This document shows positions 21,235 to 32,701 of a stretch of DNA of 64,000 nucleotides, piece after piece. The translations under genes and the position numbers were made by a program. The stretch is from Nemertoderma westbladi (lineage: Eukaryota; Xenacoelomorpha; Nemertodermatida; Nemertodermatidae). The stretch lies in NCBI GenBank assembly GCA_032718475.1, contig JAUCBJ010007087.1, positions 1 through 64,000 of the forward strand, in the 5' to 3' direction. Positions within the stretch are counted from its first letter, which is position 1; each line of letters opens with the position of its first letter. The notes below the pieces were generated by a model. That model saw only the letters and a list, made by a program, of their open reading frames with translations, did no database searches and was not told the origin of the DNA.

Positions 21235-24193
21235 ATCAGCTATACAATCGAACCCATCTCGATGAAATCTCGCTTGCTATAGCTCGTTAGAAAGGTCTCG
21301 CTCTAACTCGTTGCAACGTAATACTCAGAGTCGTCTGAAGTTCACCCGTCTGCCGCTAGAGGGCGATTTTCGTGATTTTCGGGCGAAATTTATCGAATTA
21401 TTTCGGTTCTTCTATCGGTAATTAATTATTTAGAGGGCTAACATTTATCCCATCTGGTATAAAATTAACATGAGTAGATTCGCCGTGTCCCATTCTCACA
21501 AAGTTTTTATTTTATTCGAGTGTTTAATATAAATATGTATGATTATTTATTGATTAAAAACCAAATAGTGTATAAATATGTCATATTCGCCAAGCACGAT
21601 CGAATTGGCCTATTGGTATTGAATAGGGAAGGATTGTTTTCTGTATCATAGCAACGTTAAGGTAATTATTGAACTCGCAGCTAGCTGCCTGGGCACAGAT
21701 AAGGAGCAAGCAGGCTGGAGTGTTGATTGGGGTGGGTTTGGGTTGTCTGTTGCGAATTGCTCAGAGTAATTCTGCTTTCTCAATCATTGGCTGCATGGAA
21801 AAGGAGAGGTTTATAACATTTTTGTTTTACTGTTATGAATATTAAAAGTAAAATAATTATTTCTGTAGGCCTATACTTACTGTATTATTATTTTATCTAA
21901 TATTATACATCTAATCTCGATGAAATCTCGCTTACTATAGCTCGTTAGATAGGTCTTGCCCTAACTTGTTGCAACGTAATACTCAGAGCCGTCTGAAGTT
22001 CCACCGTCTGCCGCTAGAGGGCGAATTGTTCGATACTGAAAACCTGATCTCATTGGGTTGTTTTTAATGCTTTTGAGCTGAAACTTGGTTGCTATATACT
22101 GCAGTAGCAGCATAGGCTGTATATTTCCGGAGTCACTGAGTTGTCCACAGTTCCCCAGTCTACCGTTAGAGGGCTAAATGTCTGAGAGTTAACATCTTCT
22201 CCAACTTTGTTATTTACAATCCGTTTAGACTGAAACTTGGTAGGCATCTACTACAGCAAAGGCTGTATCTTTACTGAGTCGCAGAGTCGTCTACAATTCC
22301 CCAGTCTACCGCTAGAGGGCGAAATATCTGAAAGTTAACATCTTCTCCAACTTTGTTATTTACAATCCGTTTAGACTGAAACTTGGTAGGCATCTACTAC
22401 AGCAAAGGCTGTATCTTTACTGAGTCGCAGAGTCGTCTACAATTCCCCAGTCTACCGTTAGAGGGCTAAATGTCTGAGAGATAACATCTTCTCCAACTTT
22501 GTTATTTACAATCCGTTTAGACTGAAACTTGGTAGGCATCTACTACAGCAAAGGCTGTATCTTTACTGAGTCGCAGAGTCGTCTACAATTCCCCAGTCTA
22601 CCGCTAGAGGGCGAAATGTCTGAAAGTTAACATCTTCTCCAACTTTGTTATTTACAATCCGTTTAGACTGAAACTTGGTAGGCATCTACTACAGCAAAGG
22701 CTGTATCTTTACTGAGTCGCAGAGTCGTCTACAATTCCCCAGTCTACCGTTAGAGGGCTAAATGTCTGAGAGTTAACATCTTCTCCAACTTTGTTATTTA
22801 CAATCCGTTTAGACTGAAACTTGGTAGGCATCTACTACAGCAAAGGCTGTATCTTTACTGAGTCGCAGAGTCGTCTACAATTCCCCAGTCTACCGCTAGA
22901 GGGCGAAATGTCTGAGAGTTAACATCTTCTCCAACTTTGTTATTTACAATCCGTTTAGACTGAAACTTGGTAGGCATCTACTACAGCAAAGGCTGTATCT
23001 TCACTGAGTCACAGAGTCGTCTACAATTCCCCAGTCTACCGCTAGAGGGCTAAATGTCTGAGAGTTAACATCTTCTCCAACTTTGTTATTTACAATCCGT
23101 TTAGACTGAAACTTGGTAGGCATCTACTACAGCAAAGTCTGTATCTTTACTGAGTCGCAGAGTCGTCTACAATTCCCCAGTCTACCGCTAGAGGGCTAAA
23201 TGTCTGAAAGTTAACATCTCCTCCAACTTTGTTATTTACAATCCTTTTAGACTGAAACTTGGTAGGCATCTACTATAGCATAGGCTATATCTTTGCGGAG
23301 TAGTAGAGTCATCTACAGTTCCACAGTCAGCCGCTAGAGGGCGAATTGTCTGATAGTGAAAACCTCATCCCATTTGGTTCTTTTTAATCATTTTGAGCTG
23401 AAACTTGGTTGGTATCTACTACATCATAGGCTGTATCTTTATGGGGTTGCAGAATCCTATTCACTTCCCCAGTCTACCGCTAGAGGGTGAAATGTCTGAA
23501 AGTTAACATCTTCTCCAACTTGTTATTTACTAACGGTTTAGACTGAAACTTGGTAGGCTTCTACTACAGCATAGGCTGTACCTTTTCGGAGTCACAGAGT
23601 TCTAAGTGGTTAGCATAACTGAACGTTTTTGGGAGACGCGGGTTCGATCCCCGCTGGTGGCAGTCCATATCTGCCGCTAGAGGGCGAAATATCTGATAGT
23701 GAACACCTCATCCCATTTGGTTCTTTTTAATCCTATTGAGCTGGAACTTGGCAGGAGTCTACTACAGCATATTCTGTATCTTTACGGAGCCCCAGAGTCG
23801 TCTACAGTTCTTCAGTCTACCGCTAGAGGGTGAAATGTCTGAATGTAAACATCTACACCAATTTTGTTATTTACAATCTGTTTAAGCTGAAACTTGAAAG
23901 GCAGGCATTTTACTTCACCATAAACCCCATCTTTACCAAACTGCAGCGCCGTCTGCATTTCACCAGTCCGCAGGTAGAGGGTGGATCTGAAAGTGATCAT
24001 TTTTCTGGAAATTTTGTTATTTACAATCTGCCTAAAGTTGAAACTTGACAGTTATCTCTTATGGCGGTGGCGTTTTATTTAATGATGGTGTCTGTTCCGT
24101 ATGCAGTTCTCAAATCTCAAACACATATTCATATATCATCTGCACTGCACGTGCACTAGAAAGCTGTGGCCCGAAGGGCCACAGGCTTTCTAG
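21181..24193 (+). mobile_element. Helitron-like element copy B
   Basis: It abuts copy A without a gap: CTAG|TCTAATATA. Length 3,013 bp, longer than A because the ~145-bp internal unit is more highly repeated (about 22199-23220). It contains a tRNA-like insert at 23600-23662. It is nearly identical to copy C across the body; its last ~400 bp match copy A. Confidence 0.85.
23600..23662 (+). repeat. tRNA-derived module in Helitron copy B
   Basis: The D-arm-like aagtggttagcataac and T-arm gcgggttcgatccccgc (B box ggttcgatccc) are clear. The anticodon arm is degenerate and no proper acceptor stem is seen, so it is not called a functional tRNA gene. It replaces a short piece present in copies A and D. 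Confidence 0.7.
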
Positions 24194-24215
24194 TCTAATA
24201 TATATAAATCTCGAT

Positions 24216-24247
<32 letters not shown>

Positions 24248-27200
24248 ATCAGCTATACAATCGAACCCATCTCGATGAAATCTCGCTTGCTATAGCTCGT
24301 TAGAAAGGTCTCGCTCTAACTCGTTGCAACGTAATACTCAGAGTCGTCTGAAGTTCACCCGTCTGCCGCTAGAGGGCGATTTTCGTGATTTTCGGGCGAA
24401 ATTTATCGAATTATTTCGGTTCTTCTATCGGTAATTAATTATTTAGAGGGCTAACATTTATCCCATCTGGTATAAAATTAACATGAGTAGATTCGCCGTG
24501 TCCCATTCTCACAAAGTTTTTATTTTATTCGAGTGTTTAATATAAATATGTATGATTATTTATTGATTAAAAACCAAATAGTGTATAAATATGTCATATT
24601 CGCCAAGCACGATCGAATTGGCCTATTGGTATTGAATAGGGAAGGATTGTTTTCTGTATCATAGCAACGTTAAGGTAATTATTGAACTCGCAGCTAGCTG
24701 CCTGGGCACAGATAAGGAGCAAGCAGGCTGGAGTGTTGATTGGGGTGGGTTTGGGTTGTCTGTTGCGAATTGCTCAGAGTAATTCTGCTTTCTCAATCAT
24801 TGGCTGCATGGAAAAGGAGAGGTTTATAACATTTTTGTTTTACTGTTATGAATATTAAAAGTAAAATAATTATTTCTGTAGGCCTATACTTACTGTATTA
24901 TTATTTTATCTAATATTATACATCTAATCTCGATGAAATCTCGCTTACTATAGCTCGTTAGATAGGTCTTGCCCTAACTTGTTGCAACGTAATACTCAGA
25001 GCCGTCTGAAGTTCCACCGTCTGCCGTTAGAGGGCGAATTGTTCGATACTGAAAACCTGATCTCATTGGGTTGTTTTTAATGCTTTTGAGCTGAAACTTG
25101 GTTGCTATATACTGCAGTAGCAGCATAGGCTGTATATTTCCGGAGTCACTGAGTTGTCCACAGTTCCCCAGTCTACCGTTAGAGGGCTAAATGTCTGAGA
25201 GTTAACATCTTCTCCAACTTTGTTATTTACAATCCGTTTAGACTGAAACTTGGTAGGCATCTACTACAGCAAAGGCTGTATCTTTACTGAGTCGCAGAGT
25301 CGTCTACAATTCCCCAGTCTACCGCTAGAGGGCGAAATATCTGAAAGTTAACATCTTCTCCAACTTTGTTATTTACAATCCGTTTAGACTGAAACTTGGT
25401 AGGCATCTACTACAGCAAAGGCTGTATCTTTACTGAGTCGCAGAGTCGTCTACAATTCCCCAGTCTACCGTTAGAGGGCTAAATGTCTGAGAGATAACAT
25501 CTTCTCCAACTTTGTTATTTACAATCCGTTTAGACTGAAACTTGGTAGGCATCTACTACAGCAAAGGCTGTATCTTTACTGAGTCGCAGAGTCGTCTACA
25601 ATTCCCCAGTCTACCGCTAGAGGGCGAAATGTCTGAAAGTTAACATCTTCTCCAACTTTGTTATTTACAATCCGTTTAGACTGAAACTTGGTAGGCATCT
25701 ACTACAGCAAAGGCTGTATCTTTACTGAGTCGCAGAGTCGTCTACAATTCCCCAGTCTACCGTTAGAGGGCTAAATGTCTGAGAGTTAACATCTTCTCCA
25801 ACTTTGTTATTTACAATCCGTTTAGACTGAAACTTGGTAGGCATCTACTACAGCAAAGGCTGTATCTTTACTGAGTCGCAGAGTCGTCTACAATTCCCCA
25901 GTCTACCGCTAGAGGGCGAAATGTCTGAGAGTTAACATCTTCTCCAACTTTGTTATTTACAATCCGTTTAGACTGAAACTTGGTAGGCATCTACTACAGC
26001 AAAGGCTGTATCTTCACTGAGTCACAGAGTCGTCTACAATTCCCCAGTCTACCGCTAGAGGGCTAAATGTCTGAGAGTTAACATCTTCTCCAACTTTGTT
26101 ATTTACAATCCGTTTAGACTGAAACTTGGTAGGCATCTACTACAGCAAAGTCTGTATCTTTACTGAGTCGCAGAGTCGTCTACAATTCCCCAGTCTACCG
26201 CTAGAGGGCTAAATGTCTGAAAGTTAACATCTCCTCCAACTTTGTTATTTACAATCCTTTTAGACTGAAACTTGGTAGGCATCTACTATAGCATAGGCTA
26301 TATCTTTGCGGAGTAGTAGAGTCATCTACAGTTCCACAGTCAGCCGCTAGAGGGCGAATTGTCTGATAGTGAAAACCTCATCCCATTTGGTTCTTTTTAA
26401 TCATTTTGAGCTGAAACTTGGTTGGTATCTACTACATCATAGGCTGTATCTTTATGGGGTTGCAGAATCCTATTCACTTCCCCAGTCTACCGCTAGAGGG
26501 TGAAATGTCTGAAAGTTAACATCTTCTCCAACTTGTTATTTACTAACGGTTTAGACTGAAACTTGGTAGGCTTCTACTACAGCATAGGCTGTACCTTTTC
26601 GGAGTCACAGAGTTCTAAGTGGTTAGCATAACTGAACGTTTTTGGGAGACGCGGGTTCGATCCCCGCTGGTGGCAGTCCATATCTGCCGCTAGAGGGCGA
26701 AATATCTGATAGTGAACACCTCATCCCATTTGGTTCTTTTTAATCCTATTGAGCTGGAACTTGGCAGGAGTCTACTACAGCATATTCTGTATCTTTACGG
26801 AGTCCCAGAGTCGTCTACAGTTCTTCAGTCTACCGCTAGAAGGTGAAATGTCTGAATGTGAACATCTACACCAATTTTGTTATTTACAATCTGTTTAAGC
26901 TGAAACTTGAAAGGCAGGCATTTTACTTCACCATAAACCCAATCTTTACCAAACTGCAGCGCCGTCTGCATTTCACCAGTCCGCAGGTAGAGGGTGGATC
27001 TGAAAGTGATCATTTTCTGGAAATTTTGTTATTTACAATCTGCCTAAAGTTGAAACTTGACAGTTATCTCTTATGGGGGTGGTGTTTTATTTAATGATGG
27101 TGTCTGTTCCGTATGCAGTTCTCAAATCTCCCACACATATTCATATATCATCTGCACGTGCACTAGAAAGCTGTGGCCCGAAGGGCCACAGGCTTTCTAG
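24194..27200 (+). mobile_element. Helitron-like element copy C
   Basis: Head-to-tail with copy B, 3,007 bp, with the same termini and hairpin. Its body is almost identical to B, but the last ~400 bp carry the variants of copy D (gaatgtgaacatc, ctcccacac). This indicates exchange between tandem copies. Confidence 0.85.
26613..26675 (+). repeat. tRNA-derived module in Helitron copy C
   Basis: Identical in layout to the module in copy B: tctaagtggttagcataact, then gcgggttcgatccccgc. It was carried along by the 3,013-bp duplication. Confidence 0.7.
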
Positions 27201-27222
27201 TCTAATATATATAAATCTCGAT

Positions 27223-27254
<32 letters not shown>

Positions 27255-29482
27255 ATCAGCTATACAATCGAACCCATCTCGATGAAATCTCGCTTGCTAT
27301 AGCTCGTTAGAAAGGTCTCGCTCTAACTCGTTGCAACGTAATACTCAGAGTCGTCTGAAGTTCACCCGTCTGCCGCTAGAGGGCGATTTTCGGGCGAAAT
27401 TTATCGAATTATTTCGGTTCTTCTATCGGTAATTAATTATTTAGAGGGCTAACATTTATCCCATCTGGTATAAAATTAACATGAGTAGATTCGCCGTGTC
27501 CCATTCTCACAAAGTTTTTATTTTATTCGAGTGTTTAATATAAATATCTATGATTATTTATTGATTAAAAACCAAATAGTGTATAAATATGTCATATTCG
27601 CCAAGCAGGATCGAATTGGCTTATAGTTATTGAATAGGGAAGGATTGTTTTCTGTATCATAGCAACGTTAAGGTAATTATTGAACTCGCAGCTAGCTGGC
27701 TGGGCACAGATAAGGAGCAAGCCAGGCTGGAGTGTTGATTGGGGTGGGTTTGGGTTGTCTGTTGCGAATTACTCAGAGTAATTCTGCTTTCTCAATCATT
27801 GGCTGCATGGAAGGAGAGGTTTATAACATTTTTGTTTTACTGTTATGAATATTAAAAGTAAAATAATTATTTCTGTAGGCCTATACTTACTGTATTATTA
27901 TTTTATCTAATATTATACATCTAATCTCGCTGAAATCTCGCTTACTATAGCTCGTTAGATAGGTCTCGCCCTAACTCGTTGCAACGTAATACTCAGAGCC
28001 GTCTGAAGTTCCACCGTCTGCCGCTAGAGGGCGAATTATCCGATAGTGAAAACCTGATCTTATAGGGTTGTTTTTAATGCTTTTGAGCTGAAACGTGGTA
28101 GCTATATACTGCAGCATAGGCTGTATATTTCCGGAGTCACTGGGTTGTCTACAGTTCCCCAGTCTACCGTTAGAGGGCTAAATGTCTGAGAGTTAACATC
28201 TTCTCCAACTTTATTATTTACAATCCGTTTTGACTGAAACTTGGTAGGCATCTACTACAGCATAGGCTGAATCTTTACTGAGTCGCAGAGTCGTTTACAA
28301 TTTCCCAGTCTACCGCTAGAGGGCGAAATGTCTGCAAGTTAACATCTTCTCCAACTTTGTTATTTACAATCCGTTTAGACTGAAACTTGGTAGGCATCTA
28401 CTACAACATAGGCTGTATCTTTACTGAGTCGCAGAATCGTCTACAATTCCCCACTCTACCGCTAGAGGGCGAAATGTTTGAAAGTTAACATCTTCTCAAA
28501 CTTTGTTATTTATAATCCATTTAGACTGAACTTGGTAGGCATCTACTACAGCATAGGCTATATATTTACTGAGTCGTGCAGAGTTGTCTACATTACCCGC
28601 GTCTGCCGCTAGAGGGCGAAATGTATGAAAGTTAACATCTCCTCCAACTTTGTTATTTACAATTCTTTTAGACTGAAACTTGGTATGCATCTACTATACC
28701 ATAGGCTATATCTTTGCAGAGTAGTAGAGTCGTCTACAGTTCCACAGTCAGCCGCTAGAGGGCGATATATCTGATAGTGAAAACCTCATCCCATTTGGTT
28801 CTTTTTAATCATTTTGAGCTGAAACTTGGCAGGTATCTACTACATCATAGGCTGTATCTTTACGGAGTTGCAGAGTCCTATACACTTCCCCAGAAACTTG
28901 GTAGGCATCTACTACAGCATAGGCTGTACCTTTACGGAGTCGCAGAGTTGTATACAGTCCCCCCATCTGCCGCTAGAGGGCGAAATATCTGATAGTGAAC
29001 ACCTCATCCCATTTGGTTCTTTTTAATCCTATTGAGCTGTAACTTGGCAGGAATCTACTACAGCATATTCTGTATCTTTACGGAGTCCCAGAGTCGTCTA
29101 CAGTTCTTCAGTCTACCGCTAGAGGGTGAAATGTCTGAATGTGAACATCTACACCAATTTTGTTATTTACAATCTGTTTAAGCTGAAACTTGAAAGGCAG
29201 GCATTTTACTTCACCATAAACCCCATCTTTACCAAACTGCAGCGCCGTCTGCATTTCACCAGTCCGCAGGTAGAGGGTGTGTCTGAAAGTGATCATTTTC
29301 TGGAAATTTTGTTATTTACAATCTGCCTAAAGATGAAACTTGACAGTTATCTCTTAGGGGGATGGTGTTTTATTTAATGATGGTGTCTGTTCCGTATGCA
29401 GTTCACAAATCTCCCACACATATTCATATATCATCTGACGTGCACTAGAAAGCTGTGGCCCGAAGGGCCACAAGCTTTCTAG
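27201..29482 (+). mobile_element. Helitron-like element copy D
   Basis: Fourth head-to-tail member, 2,282 bp, with fewer internal units and no tRNA-like insert. It ends ccacaagctttCTAG followed by T, where the 62-bp array resumes. One stem position differs from the other hairpins (caagc for caggc). Confidence 0.85.
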
Positions 29483-30949
29483 TATAATATAATTATGTAA
29501 GTCAGTCAGGTACTGGGTACCAGTATATAATATAATTATGTAAGTCAGTCAGGTACTGGGTACCGGTACAGGTACTCGGTACCAGTATATAATATAATTA
29601 TGTAAGTCAGTCAGGTACTGGGTACCGGTACAGGTACTCGGTACCAGTATATAATATAATTATGTAAGTCAGTCAGGTACTCGGTACCAGTATATAATAT
29701 AATTATGTAAGTCAGTCAGGTACTGGGTACCGGTACAGGTACTCGGTACCAGTATATAATATAATTATTAAGTCAGTCAGGTACTCTGTACCGGTACAGG
29801 TACTCGGTACCAGTATATAATATAATTATGTAAGTAAGTCAGGTACTCGGTACCGGTACAGGTACTCGGTACCAGTATATAATATAATTATGTAAGTCAG
29901 TCAGGTACTGGGTACCGGTACAGGTACTCGGTACCAGTATATAATATAATTATTAAGTCAGTCAGGTACTCTGTACCGGTACAGGTACTCGGTACCAGTA
30001 TATAATATAATTATGTAAGTCAGTCAGGTACTGGGTACCGGTACAGGTACTCGGTACCAGTATATAATATAATTATGTAAGTCAGTCAGGTACTGGGTAC
30101 CGGTACAGGTACTCGGTACCAGTATATAATATAATTATGTAAGTCAGTCAGGTACTCGGTACCAGTATATAATATAATTATGTAAGTCAGTCAGGTACTC
30201 TGTACCGGTACAGGTACTCGGTACCAGTATATAATATAATTATGTAAGTCAGTCAGGTACTCGGTACCGGTACAGGTACTCGGTACCAGTATATAATATA
30301 ATTATGTAAGTCAGTCAGGTACTCGGTACCGGTACAGGTACTCGGTACCAGTATATAATATAATTATTAAGTCAGTCAGGTACTCTGTACCGGTACAGGT
30401 ACTCGTTACCAGTATATAATATAATTATGTAAGTCAGTCAGGTACTCGGTACCGGTACAGGTACTCGGTACCAGTATATAATATAATTATGTGAGTCAGT
30501 CAGGTACTCGGTACCGGTACAGGTACTCGGTACCAGTATATAATATAATTATGTAAGTCAGTCAGGTACTGGGTACCGGTACAGGTACTCGGTACCAGTA
30601 TATAATATAATTATGTAAGTCAGCCAGGTACTCGGTACCGGTACAGGTACTCGGTACCAGTATATAATATAATTATGTAAGTCAGCCAGGTACTCGGTAC
30701 CGGTACAGGTACTCGGTACCAGTATATAATATAATTATGTAAGTCAGTCAGGTACTCGGTACCGGTACAGGTACTCGGTACCAGTATATAATATAATTAT
30801 GTAAGTCAGTCAGGTACTCGGTACCAGTATATAATATAATTATGTAAGTCAGTCAGGTACTCTGTACCGGTACAGGTACTCGGTACCAGTATATACTATA
30901 ATTATGTAAGTCAGTCAGGTACTCGGTACCAGTATATAATATAATTATG
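29483..30949. repeat. Minisatellite array 5, left part (62/43-bp units)
   Basis: Units contain gtaagtcagtcaggtactcg, ggtaccggtacaggtactcg and gtaccagtatataatataat. The short form lacks the 19-bp middle segment. The unit is rich in the palindromes GGTACC and CCGG, and each carries the consensus donor GTAAGT. Confidence 0.95.
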
Positions 30950-32701
30950 CACTACTAGGATCGGCATGCTGCATTGCAGCTGCATTTTTAAGAATGCTGT
31001 GCCGGCTTGTCAACAAAATTGCACCGCCACAACTCCCTATCACCCATGACATTTGCTAGATCATCCGCATCTTTAAGGCCAGTGTCCTTTAAGATGCGTC
31101 TCAAGAAAGTCATGGGCTGTCCACCATGCTTATTCACTCCATGAGGCTGCCAAAGTACAAGATTATGCACTGGCTGGTCCTCACGGCGAAAGCAATGTCC
31201 TGCAAAGCGGAGGCGATTTTGTTCTAGTGTCAAGCTTGGGGGAACCAATGAGACACCTCCAATGTTATATAGTGTCTGGTTGGAGATGTGTGCATTGTAC
31301 TTGACACAATGAACCCGGTGTAGCATTCTTGTGAATGTGCCATCCAGAGATTTGGTGTCCTCAGCAGTTAGAGCCCAGCATGGACTCCCGTAGAGGAGTA
31401 CTGGAACTACTGCTGCTCTAAATAATCGGACCTTAAGTTTCCGATTAATTCTCGGTGACTTCCAAATCCTGGAAAGCCTATTCAAGGCTGCCCATGCCTT
31501 TCCCTTACGTATTCGAAGGTCCTCACCTGACTTCCGGATCCATGATCCCAGGTAACAGAAGTCGTCCACATGCTCAAGCATACCATCCTTTGAGCTTATG
31601 CTCATCCGATCACAGACTTGCTGAGGACTTTCAAAGTTAACTGTCAGAATTTTGGTCTTTCTGGAGTTAATAAAAAGACCAACACTAGAAGCAGCATGTT
31701 CTAATGAGCTGAGGAGCCGTTGGGCTCCCTCTAATGATTCTGAGAGTACTCCTAAGTCATCAGCAAAGTCTAGATCAGTTAGGTACTTGGCAGGATTTCC
31801 TCGACTTCTGGAGCCAGTAGGTGGAGTTATCATCACCCCATCATCATTATAATGATCTAAGGACATGCGTAGAACATAGTCAACCACAATAATGAACAAG
31901 AATGGTGCTAGTGTGTCTCCTTGGAGGACGCCCCATAACACTTCAAATGGTTCTGTGTCACCGTCAACAGTAGACACAAATGTTGTCGAACCATCATATA
32001 CTGATCTGATTGCTGCAATAATTTCATCAGGAATCCCATATAATGAAAGTATGCTGAACACACGTGAGCGAGAGACTGAATCAAAGGCCTTAAAGAAGTC
32101 AACAAAGATAACAGCCAGATGCCTGTCTTTCTTTTTTGATAACTCTTCAATTATCCTTCTAAGTGCCAAAATGGGCTCCATGGTCCCACGACCTTTACGG
32201 AATCCATTCTGATTTCCACGGAGCAGTCTCTCAATGGGATCCCTGATGCGATTTAATAGAATCCTATTGTATAGCTTTGCAGCAATCGAGATCAATGAGA
32301 TTCCCCGAAAAGAACCATAGAGTGTTAGGTTGCCCTTCTTTGGAACTGGCACCAACTTATTTGTTTTCATTTCTTGTGGGACTCTTGTTGTTCGGTACAT
32401 GTCTACTATGATGGGATAGAAGAGCTTTAAACACTCAGGTATTTTAAAGACCTCAGGGGGAACACCATCTACTCCACTGGCACGATTGGTCTTAATGCTC
32501 TTTGCAGCAGCCTTCACTTCTGCAAAGGAGATATCGCCAATGGGAATATCTGGGAGTACAGACTCAGACACTTTTACTTCTATAAAGTTATCAGGCAATA
32601 CCCTGTCATTATTGAGGAGTTTTTCAAAGAGGGCCTTCCAACCATTGAGGCGATTAGCTGGTGATTCAGCCTTAACCTTGGTGGTTGGTTGGCTTTTTCG
32701 C
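30950..32701 (-). mobile_element. 5'-truncated LINE copy inserted in array 5
   Basis: Same family as the element at 13.2-16.9 kb, very close in sequence, truncated at the position equivalent to about 15190. It interrupts array 5, with TATG on both sides (30946-30949 and 32702-32705) as a likely 4-bp target duplication. It is younger than the array. Confidence 0.9.
30988..32598 (-). pseudogene. LINE RT ORF fragment, open but 5'-truncated
   Basis: An uninterrupted ~536-aa frame covering the whole RT domain and C-terminal region (FVDFFKAFDSV, LQGDTLAP, FADD, LYGSPCWAL). The endonuclease domain is absent because of 5' truncation. Only scattered amino-acid changes separate it from the full-length copy (for example FYPI for IYPI, QVCDRM for QVSDRM, WRCNF for WRRNF), which argues for a recent insertion. 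Confidence 0.9.

Noticed and set aside
23600-23662. Functional tRNA gene
   Set aside because: Good D- and T-arm sequence, but the anticodon arm is degenerate and the acceptor stem is not formed.
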